In this document: positions 8,655 through 19,012 of the stretch, piece by piece
How positions within the stretch are numbered: position 1 is the first letter of the stretch
How the letters are laid out: the number at the start of each line of letters is the position of its first letter
Assembly: GCF_900021175.1 (NCBI RefSeq)
Contig: NZ_FCOP01000011.1
Coordinates: 248,001 to 312,000, forward strand
DNA: 64,000 nt
Origin: Pseudenterobacter timonensis
GTDB lineage: Bacteria > Pseudomonadota > Gammaproteobacteria > Enterobacterales > Enterobacteriaceae
Direction: 5' to 3'
The notes under the pieces: model-generated
The model's database searches: none
What the model was told of the DNA's origin: nothing
What the model saw: only the letters and a program-made list of their open reading frames with translations
Translations under genes and position numbers: made by a program

Positions 8655-10793
8655 TTAATCTATCTGCCCGTTCCCCAGATGTTTCACCCGGCGCTTCACC
8701 TCTTCCTGCTTGCCGGCGTTAAACGGACGCGCGTCCGGGCTTCCGAGATAACCGCAAACGCGGCGGGTCACCGAGACGCGGGCGGCGTCGTGGTTGCCGC
8801 ATTTCGGGCAGGTGAAGCCCTTGCTGGTGCACTCGAACTCGCCGGTAAAGCCGCACTCGTAGCACTCGTCGATCGGGGTGTTCGTCCCGTAGTACGGCAC
8901 GTGCTGATAGCTGTAATCCCAGACATCTTCCAGCGCCTTCAGGTTGTGCTGGATGTTCGGGTATTCGCCGTAGCAGATAAACCCGCCGTTAGCGATGGGC
9001 GGATAGGCCGCTTCAAAGTCGATCTTGTCGTACGGGTTAACCTTCTTCTCCACGTCCAGATGGAAGCTGTTGGTGTAGTAACCCTTATCGGTCACGCCGT
9101 CCACCACGCCAAATTCAGCGGTATCGAGACGGCAGAAACGGTCGCAGAGGTTCTCGCTTGGCGTGCTGTAGAGGCTAAAGCCGTAGCCGGTCTCCTCTTT
9201 CCACTGGTCTACCGCGTCGCGCAACCGCTGGACAATAGCGACCCCTTTCTCACGCAGGGCTTCGCTGTCATAGATATGCTGGTTGCCGAACAGCGCGTTG
9301 ACCGTTTCGTGAATGCCGATATAGCCCAGCGAAATCGAGGCGCGGCCGTTTTTGAAGATCTCCGCCACGTCGTCGTCCGCCTTCAGACGCACGCCGCAGG
9401 CCCCTTCCATATAGAGGATCGGCGCGACGCGGGCTTTTACCCCCTCCAGGCGGGCAATGCGGGTCATCAGCGCTTTACGCGCCAGCCGCAGACGCTCGTC
9501 CAGCAGCGTCCAGAAGGCGTTCTCATCGCCTTTCGCCTCCAGGGCGATGCGCGGCAGGTTCAGGCTGATGACCCCGAGGTTGTTACGCCCGTCGTGGATC
9601 TGCTCCCCTTTTTCATCTTCCCAGACGCCCAGGAAGCTGCGGCAGCCCATCGGCGTTTTAAAGGAGCCGGTCACCTTCACCACCTGATCGTAGTTAAGAA
9701 TGTCCGGGTACATGCGCTTGCTCGCACACTCCAGCGCCAGCTGTTTGATGTCGTAGTTTGGATCGCCAGCCTTATGGTTCAGGCCGTCGCGAATGGCGAA
9801 AACCAGTTTCGGGAAGACGGCGGTTTTGCGGTTCTTACCCAGCCCGGCGATGCGGTTGCGCAGAATAGACTGCTGGATCAGGCGCGACTCCCAGCTGGTG
9901 CCCAGCCCAAAACCGAAGGTGACAAACGGCGTCTGGCCGTTGGCGGTGTGCAGGGTGTTCACCTCATACTCCAGCGACTGGAAGGCGTCATAACACTCTT
10001 TTTCAGTGCGGGAGCGGGCGTAGCTGTCCGCATCCGGGATCTGCCACTCCTGGGCCACTTTTTGATGCTTTTTAAAGCTTTCGGCGACAAACGGCGCCAG
10101 CACTTCGTCGATGCGGTTGATGGTGGTGCCGCCGTAGATATGGCTGGCCACCTGGGCGATGATCTGGGCGGTCACCGCCGTGGCGGTGGAGATCGATTTT
10201 GGCGGCTCAATCTCGGCGTTCCCCATCTTAAAGCCCTGGGTCAGCATCCCCTTCAGGTCGATCAGCATGCAGTTGAACATCGGGAAGAACGGGGAATAGT
10301 CGAGATCGTGATAGTGGATCTCGCCGCGCTCGTGCGCCTGCACCACGTCACGCGGCAGCAGGTGCTGACGGGCGTAGTGTTTGGCAACGATGCCCGCCAG
10401 CAGGTCGCGCTGGGTCGGGATCACTTTACTGTCTTTATTGGCGTTTTCGTTAAGCAGCGCCGGGTTGGTCTGCTCCACCAGGCCGCGGATCTCCTGGTTC
10501 AGACGACCGCGTTTTTCACGCTGGATATCGCGATCGTGGCGGTATTCAATATAGGCGCGCGCCAGCTGCTTGTATGGACCGGACATCAGCTGATTTTCAA
10601 CGGCAGTCTGGATCTCGTTGATATCGACCTGGCTGCGGCCGTTCATCTGCTGACTGACGATTTCTGCGACGGTGGCGCAGTAATCTGCGTCATCGACTCC
10701 CGCTGCTTTAGCTGCACGCAGAATCGCTTCCTGAATGCGCTCTGATTTAAACGGCACTTTACAGCCATCTCGTTTCATCACATGCGGTGTCAT
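8655..10793 (-). CDS. nrdD: Anaerobic ribonucleoside-triphosphate reductase NrdD
   Basis: This 712-residue class III ribonucleotide reductase makes dNTPs without oxygen. It has an N-terminal ATP cone (MKRDGCKVPFKSERIQEAIL), the ten-stranded barrel, a C-terminal zinc site (CYECGF ... CPKCG) and the glycyl-radical segment RRVCGYLGSPDARPF. The ATG at 10793 is preferred to a GTG two codons upstream because it matches the E. coli start (MTPHVMKRD) and has GGAG about 6 bases before it. It is transcribed before nrdG. Confidence 0.98.
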   Translation of the reverse strand: MTPHVMKRDGCKVPFKSERIQEAILRAAKAAGVDDADYCATVAEIVSQQMNGRSQVDINEIQTAVENQLMSGPYKQLARAYIEYRHDRDIQREKRGRLNQEIRGLVEQTNPALLNENANKDSKVIPTQRDLLAGIVAKHYARQHLLPRDVVQAHERGEIHYHDLDYSPFFPMFNCMLIDLKGMLTQGFKMGNAEIEPPKSISTATAVTAQIIAQVASHIYGGTTINRIDEVLAPFVAESFKKHQKVAQEWQIPDADSYARSRTEKECYDAFQSLEYEVNTLHTANGQTPFVTFGFGLGTSWESRLIQQSILRNRIAGLGKNRKTAVFPKLVFAIRDGLNHKAGDPNYDIKQLALECASKRMYPDILNYDQVVKVTGSFKTPMGCRSFLGVWEDEKGEQIHDGRNNLGVISLNLPRIALEAKGDENAFWTLLDERLRLARKALMTRIARLEGVKARVAPILYMEGACGVRLKADDDVAEIFKNGRASISLGYIGIHETVNALFGNQHIYDSEALREKGVAIVQRLRDAVDQWKEETGYGFSLYSTPSENLCDRFCRLDTAEFGVVDGVTDKGYYTNSFHLDVEKKVNPYDKIDFEAAYPPIANGGFICYGEYPNIQHNLKALEDVWDYSYQHVPYYGTNTPIDECYECGFTGEFECTSKGFTCPKCGNHDAARVSVTRRVCGYLGSPDARPFNAGKQEEVKRRVKHLGNGQID

Positions 10794-10816
10794 GATCACT
10801 CCATTTTAAAAACAGG

Positions 10817-10902
10817 TTATCCACAGAGGTGGAGAAATATGCACGGGACGGAACCTCAATCATCCCGGCAACTTCCCGTGTCCCCTACGTGATTTATCCA
10901 CA
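10817..10902. promoter_or_regulatory. Two perfect DnaA boxes in the nrdD leader
   Basis: TTATCCACA, the consensus strong DnaA box, occurs at 10817-10825 and 10894-10902 in the same orientation, between the nrdD promoter region and its start codon. Two perfect 9-mers within 86 bases are unlikely by chance. DnaA is known to bind at other nrd promoters (nrdAB of E. coli). A role here is inferred. Confidence 0.6.
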
Positions 10903-10949
10903 ATTCCGGCCAGCGTGCTCGCCGTCTTTTATAAGGAAGAGTAGACGAT

Positions 10950-11008
10950 GAATACTAGATGTAGGGGCGGAGCGCATTTTAAGTGCTACATATAGTGATT
11001 TGCATCAA
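10950..11008 (-). promoter_or_regulatory. NrdR box pair and FNR site of the nrdDG promoter
   Basis: Two NrdR-like boxes lie 32 bases apart: 10982-10997 (AGTGCTACATATAGTG) and 10950-10965 (TGAATACTAGATGTAG). An FNR site, GTGAT-TTGC-ATCAA, one mismatch from TTGATNNNNATCAA, lies at 10995-11008 and overlaps the better NrdR box. A weaker FNR-like match is at 11026-11039. This fits anaerobic activation by FNR and repression by NrdR, as known for nrdDG. Confidence 0.75.
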
Positions 11009-11165
11009 ACATGTTTGCGATTTTTTTGATTCAGGACAAGGTAAAAAAGAGAGAGTACAAACGGCGGGCGTTGCAGGCTTTGTAAATTATCCAGGCAGAT
11101 AAATGATTAATTATTCAACAAAATGGCAGGTCCGGCATTGGCGCCGGGCCTGCTCAGATGTTGCA

Positions 11166-12821
11166 TTAACCCTGGAGCCACCATACCGCCTCGTAGGGAC
11201 GCAGGGTCATGGCCTGGGGCGTGGCGGGGGTCTCCTCGTAGTTGCCGAGCAGAACGCGCCATTCGCCGTCTGTACCCTCCGGCTGCCACGGCTGGCTCTC
11301 CAGGCTCAGGTTAGCGACCACCAGCAGGGTTTGCCCCTGCCAGCGGCGGCGGTAGCACCAGATAGCGGGATGGGCAGGGAGCAGATCCACATAATCCCCC
11401 CACGTCAGCACCGGCTGCGTTTTACGCAGGCTAATGAGCGTCTGGTAGGTATAGAAGATGGAGTGTTTATCCTCCAGCGCCGCCGCCACGTTAATCTCCC
11501 TGTAGTTATCGCACAGCCCAATCCAGGGCTCGCCGGTCGTAAAGCCGCCGTTCGGGCCGGCGTCCCACTGCATGGGGGTGCGGCTGTTGTCGCGGGATTT
11601 ACTCGCCAGTATCGCCAGGAGATGGTCAGGATCGTGGCCGCTCGCCCGCAGCAGGGCGAACATGTTGTGGCTCTCCACATCCTTGTAGTCGGTGATACGC
11701 TTAAAGTGCGGGTTGGTCATGCCTATCTCTTCGCCCTGGTAGATATAGGGCGTCCCCTGCATGCCGTGCAGCACCATGCCGAGCATCTTGGCGGCGGGCA
11801 GACGGTAGCGCCCCTCGTCGCCGAAGCGCGAAACAATGCGCGGCTGGTCGTGGTTACACCAGAACAGCGCGTTCCACGCCAGGTTGTGCATACCCTGCTG
11901 CCAGTGGTTAAAGATAGCCTTCAGCGCCACAAAATCCGGCCGGGCGAGGGTCCACTTCTCACCCTGCGGGTAGTCCACCTTCAGGTGGTGGAAGTTAAAG
12001 GTCATGGAGAGTTCGCGCCCGTCGAGCGCCGCATACTCCTGACAGTGCTCCAGCGAGGTGGAGGACATCTCCCCCACGGTCATCAGGTTGCGCGGGGTAA
12101 AGACATCGCGGCTCATCTCCCGCAGGTATTCATGGATGCGCGGGCCATCGGTATAAAAGCGCCTGCCGTCGCCGTGCTCGTCGTCCGGAAAGCCCTGATC
12201 TTTCGAGATAAGGTTGATCACATCCAGACGCAGGCCGTCGACGCCGCGATCGGCCCAGAACTCGCACACTTTTTTCACCTCGGCGCGCACCGCCGGATTC
12301 TCCCAGTTCAGATCCGCCTGTTCCGGGGCGAAGAGATGCAGATAATACTGCTCGCTCTCCGCGTGCCAGCGCCAGGCGCTGCCGCCAAACTTGGAGAGCC
12401 AGTTGTTGGGGCAGGTCTCCGGCACGCCGTCGCGCCAGATGTAAAACTGCCGGTAGGGGCTCTCTTTATTGAGCGCCTCGCGAAACCAGGCGTGCTGCGT
12501 GGAGGTATGGTTGAACACCATGTCGAGCACGATGCGGATATCGCGCTGGTGCGCCTGCCTGACCAGCTCGTCAAAATCGTCGAGCGTGCCGTAGGCCGGG
12601 TCGATGGCGAGGTAATCTGCCACGTCATAGCCGTTATCCACCTGCGGAGAGATATAGAAGGGCGTCAGCCAGATGGCGTCGATGCCCAGGGTTTTCAGGT
12701 AATCCAGGCGGCGGGTAACGCCGCGCAGATCGCCGGTGCCGCGTCCGGTGGTGTCCTGAAAGCTCTTAGGGTAGATCTGATAGATAACGCCGTTTTGCCA
12801 CCAGTGGGGGAGGTTATTCAT
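11166..12821 (-). CDS. treC: Trehalose-6-phosphate hydrolase TreC (alpha,alpha-phosphotrehalase)
   Basis: This 551-residue GH13 enzyme cleaves imported trehalose-6-phosphate to glucose and glucose-6-phosphate in the cytoplasm. GH13 signatures are in order: DAIWLTPFY, DMVFNHTS, GLRLDVINLI (catalytic Asp), VGEMSS (catalytic Glu) and WCNHDQPR (transition-state Asp). The start MNNLPHWWQNGVIYQ at 12821 matches E. coli TreC and has AGGAA about 7 bases upstream. The in-frame ATG 14 codons earlier lacks support. It follows treB by 51 bases in a treB-treC operon. Confidence 0.97.
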   Translation of the reverse strand: MNNLPHWWQNGVIYQIYPKSFQDTTGRGTGDLRGVTRRLDYLKTLGIDAIWLTPFYISPQVDNGYDVADYLAIDPAYGTLDDFDELVRQAHQRDIRIVLDMVFNHTSTQHAWFREALNKESPYRQFYIWRDGVPETCPNNWLSKFGGSAWRWHAESEQYYLHLFAPEQADLNWENPAVRAEVKKVCEFWADRGVDGLRLDVINLISKDQGFPDDEHGDGRRFYTDGPRIHEYLREMSRDVFTPRNLMTVGEMSSTSLEHCQEYAALDGRELSMTFNFHHLKVDYPQGEKWTLARPDFVALKAIFNHWQQGMHNLAWNALFWCNHDQPRIVSRFGDEGRYRLPAAKMLGMVLHGMQGTPYIYQGEEIGMTNPHFKRITDYKDVESHNMFALLRASGHDPDHLLAILASKSRDNSRTPMQWDAGPNGGFTTGEPWIGLCDNYREINVAAALEDKHSIFYTYQTLISLRKTQPVLTWGDYVDLLPAHPAIWCYRRRWQGQTLLVVANLSLESQPWQPEGTDGEWRVLLGNYEETPATPQAMTLRPYEAVWWLQG

Positions 12822-12872
12822 AGTGCGTTCCTGCAAATGCGAAGGGGCGCAACGGCGCCCCAAAAGAGGAGG

Positions 12873-14294
12873 TTAAATAATTTGTAGCGCACCCTGACGA
12901 AACTTGCGCTGATAAACGACCGTGGTAAGCACCATCGGGATAATAATCGCCACCGCCATCGCCAGCGCGTAGACCTGCCAGTAAGCGGGCTGGATGGAGA
13001 GAATACCCGGCAGGCCGCCCACGCCGATGCCGTTGGCCAGTACCCCGTTGAGGCCGCAGAGCAGCCCTGCAAGGCCGGAGCCAATCATCGCGCACAGCAT
13101 CGGGAAGCGGTATTTCAGGTTAATGCCGTACATCGCCGGTTCGGTCACGCCGAGGTAGGCGGAGATGGCCGCCGGAACGGAGATCTCGCGCTCGTTATGT
13201 TTGCGGCTGACCAGAATAATGCCGGTGACCGCCGAAGCCTGGGCGATATTCGACAAGGCGATAATCGGCCAGACCGGGGTGCCGCCCAGGCTCTGGATCA
13301 TCTGCATGTCGATGGCAAGGGTGGTCTGATGCACGCCGGTAATCACCAGCGGCGCGTAGAGGAAGCCAAACAGCGCGGCGCCGATGGGGGCGAAGCTGCC
13401 GGTCAGCAGGTGACGCACCGCGAAGGCCACGCCGTCGCCAATCATGCGGCCAAACGGGCCGATAAAGGCGTGGGCGAGAAAGACCGCCAGAATCAGCGAG
13501 CAGACCGGCACCACCACCAGGTAGAGATAATCCGGCACGATGCGTTTCAGGCGCGTCTCAATAAAGCCGAGCGCCAGCCCCGCCAGCAGTGCCGGAATGA
13601 CCTGCGCCTGATAGCCCACTTTGGCGATGGTAAACAGGCCAAAATTCCAGATCTCCGGCGTCTGCTGACCAAGTAAGTAAGCGTTCATTAACTGCGGAGA
13701 GACGAGGGTAACGCCCAGCACGATGCCGAGGATCGGGGTGCCGCCCATTTTGCGCACCGCCGACCAGCAGATCCCCACCGGTAAATAGAAGAAGATCGCT
13801 TCGCCAATCAGCCACAGGAAGTCATATATGGTTTTCAGCGCGGGATAGAGCTGCGCCAGGGTTTTGCCGTCGCTCATCGGCACATCGCCGATGACGTTAC
13901 GAAAGCCCAGAATCAGACCGCCGCTAATCAGCGCAGGCAGCAGCGGAAAGAAGATCTCCGCGAAGTGGGAGATCAGCTGCTCGTGCCATTTCATATTCTG
14001 GCGCGCCGCCTTCTTCGCCTGCTCTTTATCCGCCGAGGAGTGGCCGGTCGTCGCCAGCAGCGCCTTGTAGTAATCGCCCACTTCGGTACCGATCACCACC
14101 TGAAACTGCCCGGCATTGGTGAAACAGCCTTTCACCATGGAGAGCTCTTCAATCGCTTTCGGATTGGCTTTGGCCGGATCGTTGAGCACAAAGCGCAGGC
14201 GGGTAATGCAGTGTGACACAGTCGCGATATTCTCACGGCCGCCAACCAGCACGATCAGCTGGTCGATCTCGGTTTGTTTTACTTTGCTCATCAT
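12873..14294 (-). CDS. treB: PTS trehalose-specific EIIBC component TreB
   Basis: This 473-residue inner-membrane protein imports trehalose as trehalose-6-phosphate. The N-terminal EIIB domain holds the phosphorylated cysteine in HCITRLRFVL (about residue 30). The EIIC domain follows from about residue 100, with ten or so membrane helices and the motif LYAPLVITGVHQT. There is no EIIA domain, so it relies on Crr (EIIA-Glc), as in E. coli. It is followed by treC and preceded by a TreR operator and treR. Confidence 0.97.
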   Translation of the reverse strand: MMSKVKQTEIDQLIVLVGGRENIATVSHCITRLRFVLNDPAKANPKAIEELSMVKGCFTNAGQFQVVIGTEVGDYYKALLATTGHSSADKEQAKKAARQNMKWHEQLISHFAEIFFPLLPALISGGLILGFRNVIGDVPMSDGKTLAQLYPALKTIYDFLWLIGEAIFFYLPVGICWSAVRKMGGTPILGIVLGVTLVSPQLMNAYLLGQQTPEIWNFGLFTIAKVGYQAQVIPALLAGLALGFIETRLKRIVPDYLYLVVVPVCSLILAVFLAHAFIGPFGRMIGDGVAFAVRHLLTGSFAPIGAALFGFLYAPLVITGVHQTTLAIDMQMIQSLGGTPVWPIIALSNIAQASAVTGIILVSRKHNEREISVPAAISAYLGVTEPAMYGINLKYRFPMLCAMIGSGLAGLLCGLNGVLANGIGVGGLPGILSIQPAYWQVYALAMAVAIIIPMVLTTVVYQRKFRQGALQII

Positions 14295-14363
14295 GAAGCC
14301 TCATGACACGTGGGAAGGTTATCATCTGAGCGCAAGCCTACTCGCTCCGCTTAAAACAGAAAA

Positions 14364-14377
14364 CGGGAACGTTCCCG
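14364..14377. promoter_or_regulatory. TreR operator
   Basis: CGGGAACGTTCCCG is a perfect palindrome 70 bases upstream of treB, between treR and treB. It has the form expected for the LacI-family repressor TreR, whose known operators are GGGAACGTTCCC-like. Binding would repress treBC until trehalose-6-phosphate accumulates. Confidence 0.85.
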
Positions 14378-14413
14378 AAATTGGGCGGCGATCACAATAA
14401 ACCGTGGGGAGAG

Positions 14414-15361
14414 TCAGGCGAGGGTGGCGGGAATGACGATCTGGCGCGGCTCGCTGCGCCCGTTAATCTGCGCAATCAGCTGGGCGGCAGCCTGTCGGCC
14501 CGCCTCGGCGTAGCCCGGGTCGACGGCGATAATTTCCGGGTGGAGAAACTTCATCAGCGGCGTGTTGCCGACGCTTGCCAGCTGCACAGAGTCGATACGC
14601 TTTTCTTGTAAGTACTTACTCGCGCCAAGCGCCAGGGTATCCGTGGCGCAGACCAGCGCGGTGGTCTGCGGCGTCAGCACGCTGGCCGTCTGATCGTAGC
14701 CCTGTTTCATCGCCAGCCCCGGCAGAGAGGCGACCGCCGGGAGGGCGTGCTTTTTGCAAAAGCTCAGGTAGGCTTCATGGCGGCGCTTGCCGGTGGTGAC
14801 GTCGCTGTGCGGTACGCCAAGATAGCTGATATTGCGGTGATCCTGCGCGTAAAGACGCTCCATCAGCGTGGTGATCGCCCCTTCATCGTCATAGCAGACG
14901 GAGGCCATGCCGCCCGCGTCGCGGGCCAGCATCACCAGCGAGGATCGCCAGGGGCGGAGCGTCTCTTCCCGGATGCCGGTAAAGCCAAACAGCACCACGC
15001 CATCAATGTTGCGGCGCCTGAGCATGCCGAGATGCTCCTCCACCAGCTGCGGGGAAAACTGGCTCTCCATCATGATGGGATCGTACCCCTGCTCATAAAA
15101 GACGGGCAGCATGGTCTGAACGGCGAGATTTTCCGAGAGGGAGTCCAGACGGGAAACAATAATGGCGACCACCTTGTCGCTCTGGCCACGCATCGCCCGC
15201 GCGGAGCGGGAGGGAGAAAAGCCGTGCTGATTCATCACCGCCTCGACGCGCTCCCGCGTCCGCTCGCTGACGCCGCTTTCGTTATTCAGCACGCGGGAGA
15301 CGGTGGATTTCCCCACGCCGCTTAAACGCGCGATGTCTTTGATTGTGAGACGGTTCTGCAT
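14414..15361 (-). CDS. treR: Trehalose operon repressor TreR
   Basis: This 315-residue LacI-family repressor responds to trehalose-6-phosphate. The HTH is LTIKDIARLSGVGKSTVSRV (residues 5-24), followed by the hinge helix ...SPSRSARAMRGQ and a periplasmic-binding-type sensor domain. Three consecutive ATG codons occur; the third (15361) matches the E. coli start MQNRLTIKD and has AGGA at 8 bases. The gene lies upstream of treB in the same orientation with the operator between them. Confidence 0.96.
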   Translation of the reverse strand: MQNRLTIKDIARLSGVGKSTVSRVLNNESGVSERTRERVEAVMNQHGFSPSRSARAMRGQSDKVVAIIVSRLDSLSENLAVQTMLPVFYEQGYDPIMMESQFSPQLVEEHLGMLRRRNIDGVVLFGFTGIREETLRPWRSSLVMLARDAGGMASVCYDDEGAITTLMERLYAQDHRNISYLGVPHSDVTTGKRRHEAYLSFCKKHALPAVASLPGLAMKQGYDQTASVLTPQTTALVCATDTLALGASKYLQEKRIDSVQLASVGNTPLMKFLHPEIIAVDPGYAEAGRQAAAQLIAQINGRSEPRQIVIPATLA

Positions 15362-15437
15362 CATCATTTTCCTGTTAAAGTCCCGGCATTAAAAAAGAGC
15401 CTAATGCTATCGCCACAATCAGCAATGGGCAAAGTCT

Positions 15438-15472
15438 GGTTTACGTCTGGTTTATTTTGACGGGCGTATGAT
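15438..15472 (+). promoter_or_regulatory. PhoP box and promoter of mgtL-mgtA
   Basis: GGTTTA-CGTCT-GGTTTA at 15438-15454 is a perfect PhoP direct repeat with the required 5-base spacer. A -10 hexamer TATGAT follows at 15467-15472, 12 bases downstream, the standard spacing for PhoP-activated promoters. It places mgtA under Mg2+/PhoPQ control. Confidence 0.9.
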
Positions 15473-15552
15473 ACCGCCCGAATTGCCACAAAAGGTATGG
15501 TTAAATCCGTATACTGCGCGGCGACTTACCTTTTTTACTTACCGGAGGCTAT

Positions 15553-15606
15553 ATGGACCCTGATCCCGCCCCTCTCCCGCGACGGAGAACCTTCTCATTC
15601 CGGTAA
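15553..15606 (+). CDS. mgtL: mgtA leader peptide MgtL
   Basis: This is a 17-codon ORF, MDPDPAPLPRRRTFSFR, in the mgtA leader, with GGAGG 7 bases before the ATG. It closely resembles Salmonella MgtL, including the DPDP and PLPRRR segments rich in proline and arginine. In the known system, stalling or slow translation over these codons under low Mg2+ or low proline changes leader folding and lets transcription continue into mgtA. It is too short for ordinary gene calling. Confidence 0.9.
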   Translation: MDPDPAPLPRRRTFSFR

Positions 15607-15674
15607 GCCTGTTCATCGTCTTACCGGATGCGTAAGACGGTGACGTTCTGAACGTCCCCGTATAACTATTTTAG

Positions 15675-15745
15675 TGCCCTTCAGGTACGGACTTGTCGTG
15701 CCTGAAGGCCAGGCTGCGCGCTCCCTTCAGCGCGCGGGGGACTTT
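15675..15745 (+). promoter_or_regulatory. mgtA 5'-leader regulatory hairpins
   Basis: Two stems follow mgtL. CCTTCAGG at 15678-15685 pairs with CCTGAAGG at 15701-15708, and GCGCGC at 15716-15721 pairs with GCGCGC at 15730-15735, followed by a U tract just before the mgtA ATG. They correspond to the Mg2+-responsive leader of Salmonella and E. coli mgtA, where folding decides premature termination. Confidence 0.7.
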
Positions 15746-15747
15746 TT

Positions 15748-18456
<2,709 letters not shown>

Positions 18457-18458
18457 TT

Positions 18459-18889
18459 CCCCTCACCCTGACCCTCTCCCCAGAGGGGAGAGGGGACAGA
18501 TCGAGCGCGGTGTTGATTGCCCCTCACCCTGACCCTCTCCCCGGAGGGGAGAGGGGACAGATCGAGCGCGGTGTTGATTGCCCCTCACCCTGACCCTCTC
18601 CCCAGAGGGGAGAGGGGACAGATCGAGCGCGGTGTTGATTGCCCCTCACCCTGACTCTGTCCCAGAGGGGAGGGGGGACAGATCGAGTGTGGTGTTGATC
18701 GCCCCTCACCCTGACCCTCTCCCCAGAGGGGATAGGGGACAGATCGAGCGCGGTGTTGATTGCCCCTCACCCTGACCCTCTCCCCGGAGGGGATAGGGGA
18801 CAGATCGAGCGCGGTGTTGATTGCCCCTCGCAAGTCGGATGTGGTTTTCCCCCTCTCCCCTCTGGGGAGAGGGCCGGGGTGAGGGGAAA
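18459..18889. repeat. 61-bp tandem array of the intergenic palindrome
   Basis: Units beginning CCCCTCACCCTGAC start at 18459, 18520, 18581, 18642, 18702 and 18763, with a truncated seventh at 18824: six near-identical copies with a 61-base period (one of 60). Each has the CTCTCCCC...GGGGAGAG hairpin and a constant tail containing CAGATCGAGCGCGGTGTTG. An inverted unit at about 18850-18888 closes the array. There are no unique spacers, so this is not a CRISPR. Confidence 0.92.
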
Positions 18890-19012
18890 CCCTGCAATTC
18901 CTCCCAAATTCAACAACCTGTGATCCCCGTCGCGCTCTTCCCTTGACGACAATTTATACGCATGTTAACAGAATGTTTTGCCTGATTTCGGCCCGTCAGA
19001 TAAGGAACATTC

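Noticed and set aside
8679..10745. 688-codon open frame opposite nrdD
   Set aside because: It is the antisense shadow of a high-GC gene. The composition is His/Arg/Val-rich without domain motifs, and nrdD is certain.
11103..12887. 594-codon open frame opposite treC
   Set aside because: Antisense shadow of treC: no ribosome site, implausible composition and no recognised domain.
18459..18889. Regularly spaced repeats resembling a CRISPR array
   Set aside because: The 61-base units are contiguous and conserved over their whole length, with no unique spacers and no cas genes nearby. The unit is a tandem copy of the intergenic palindrome.
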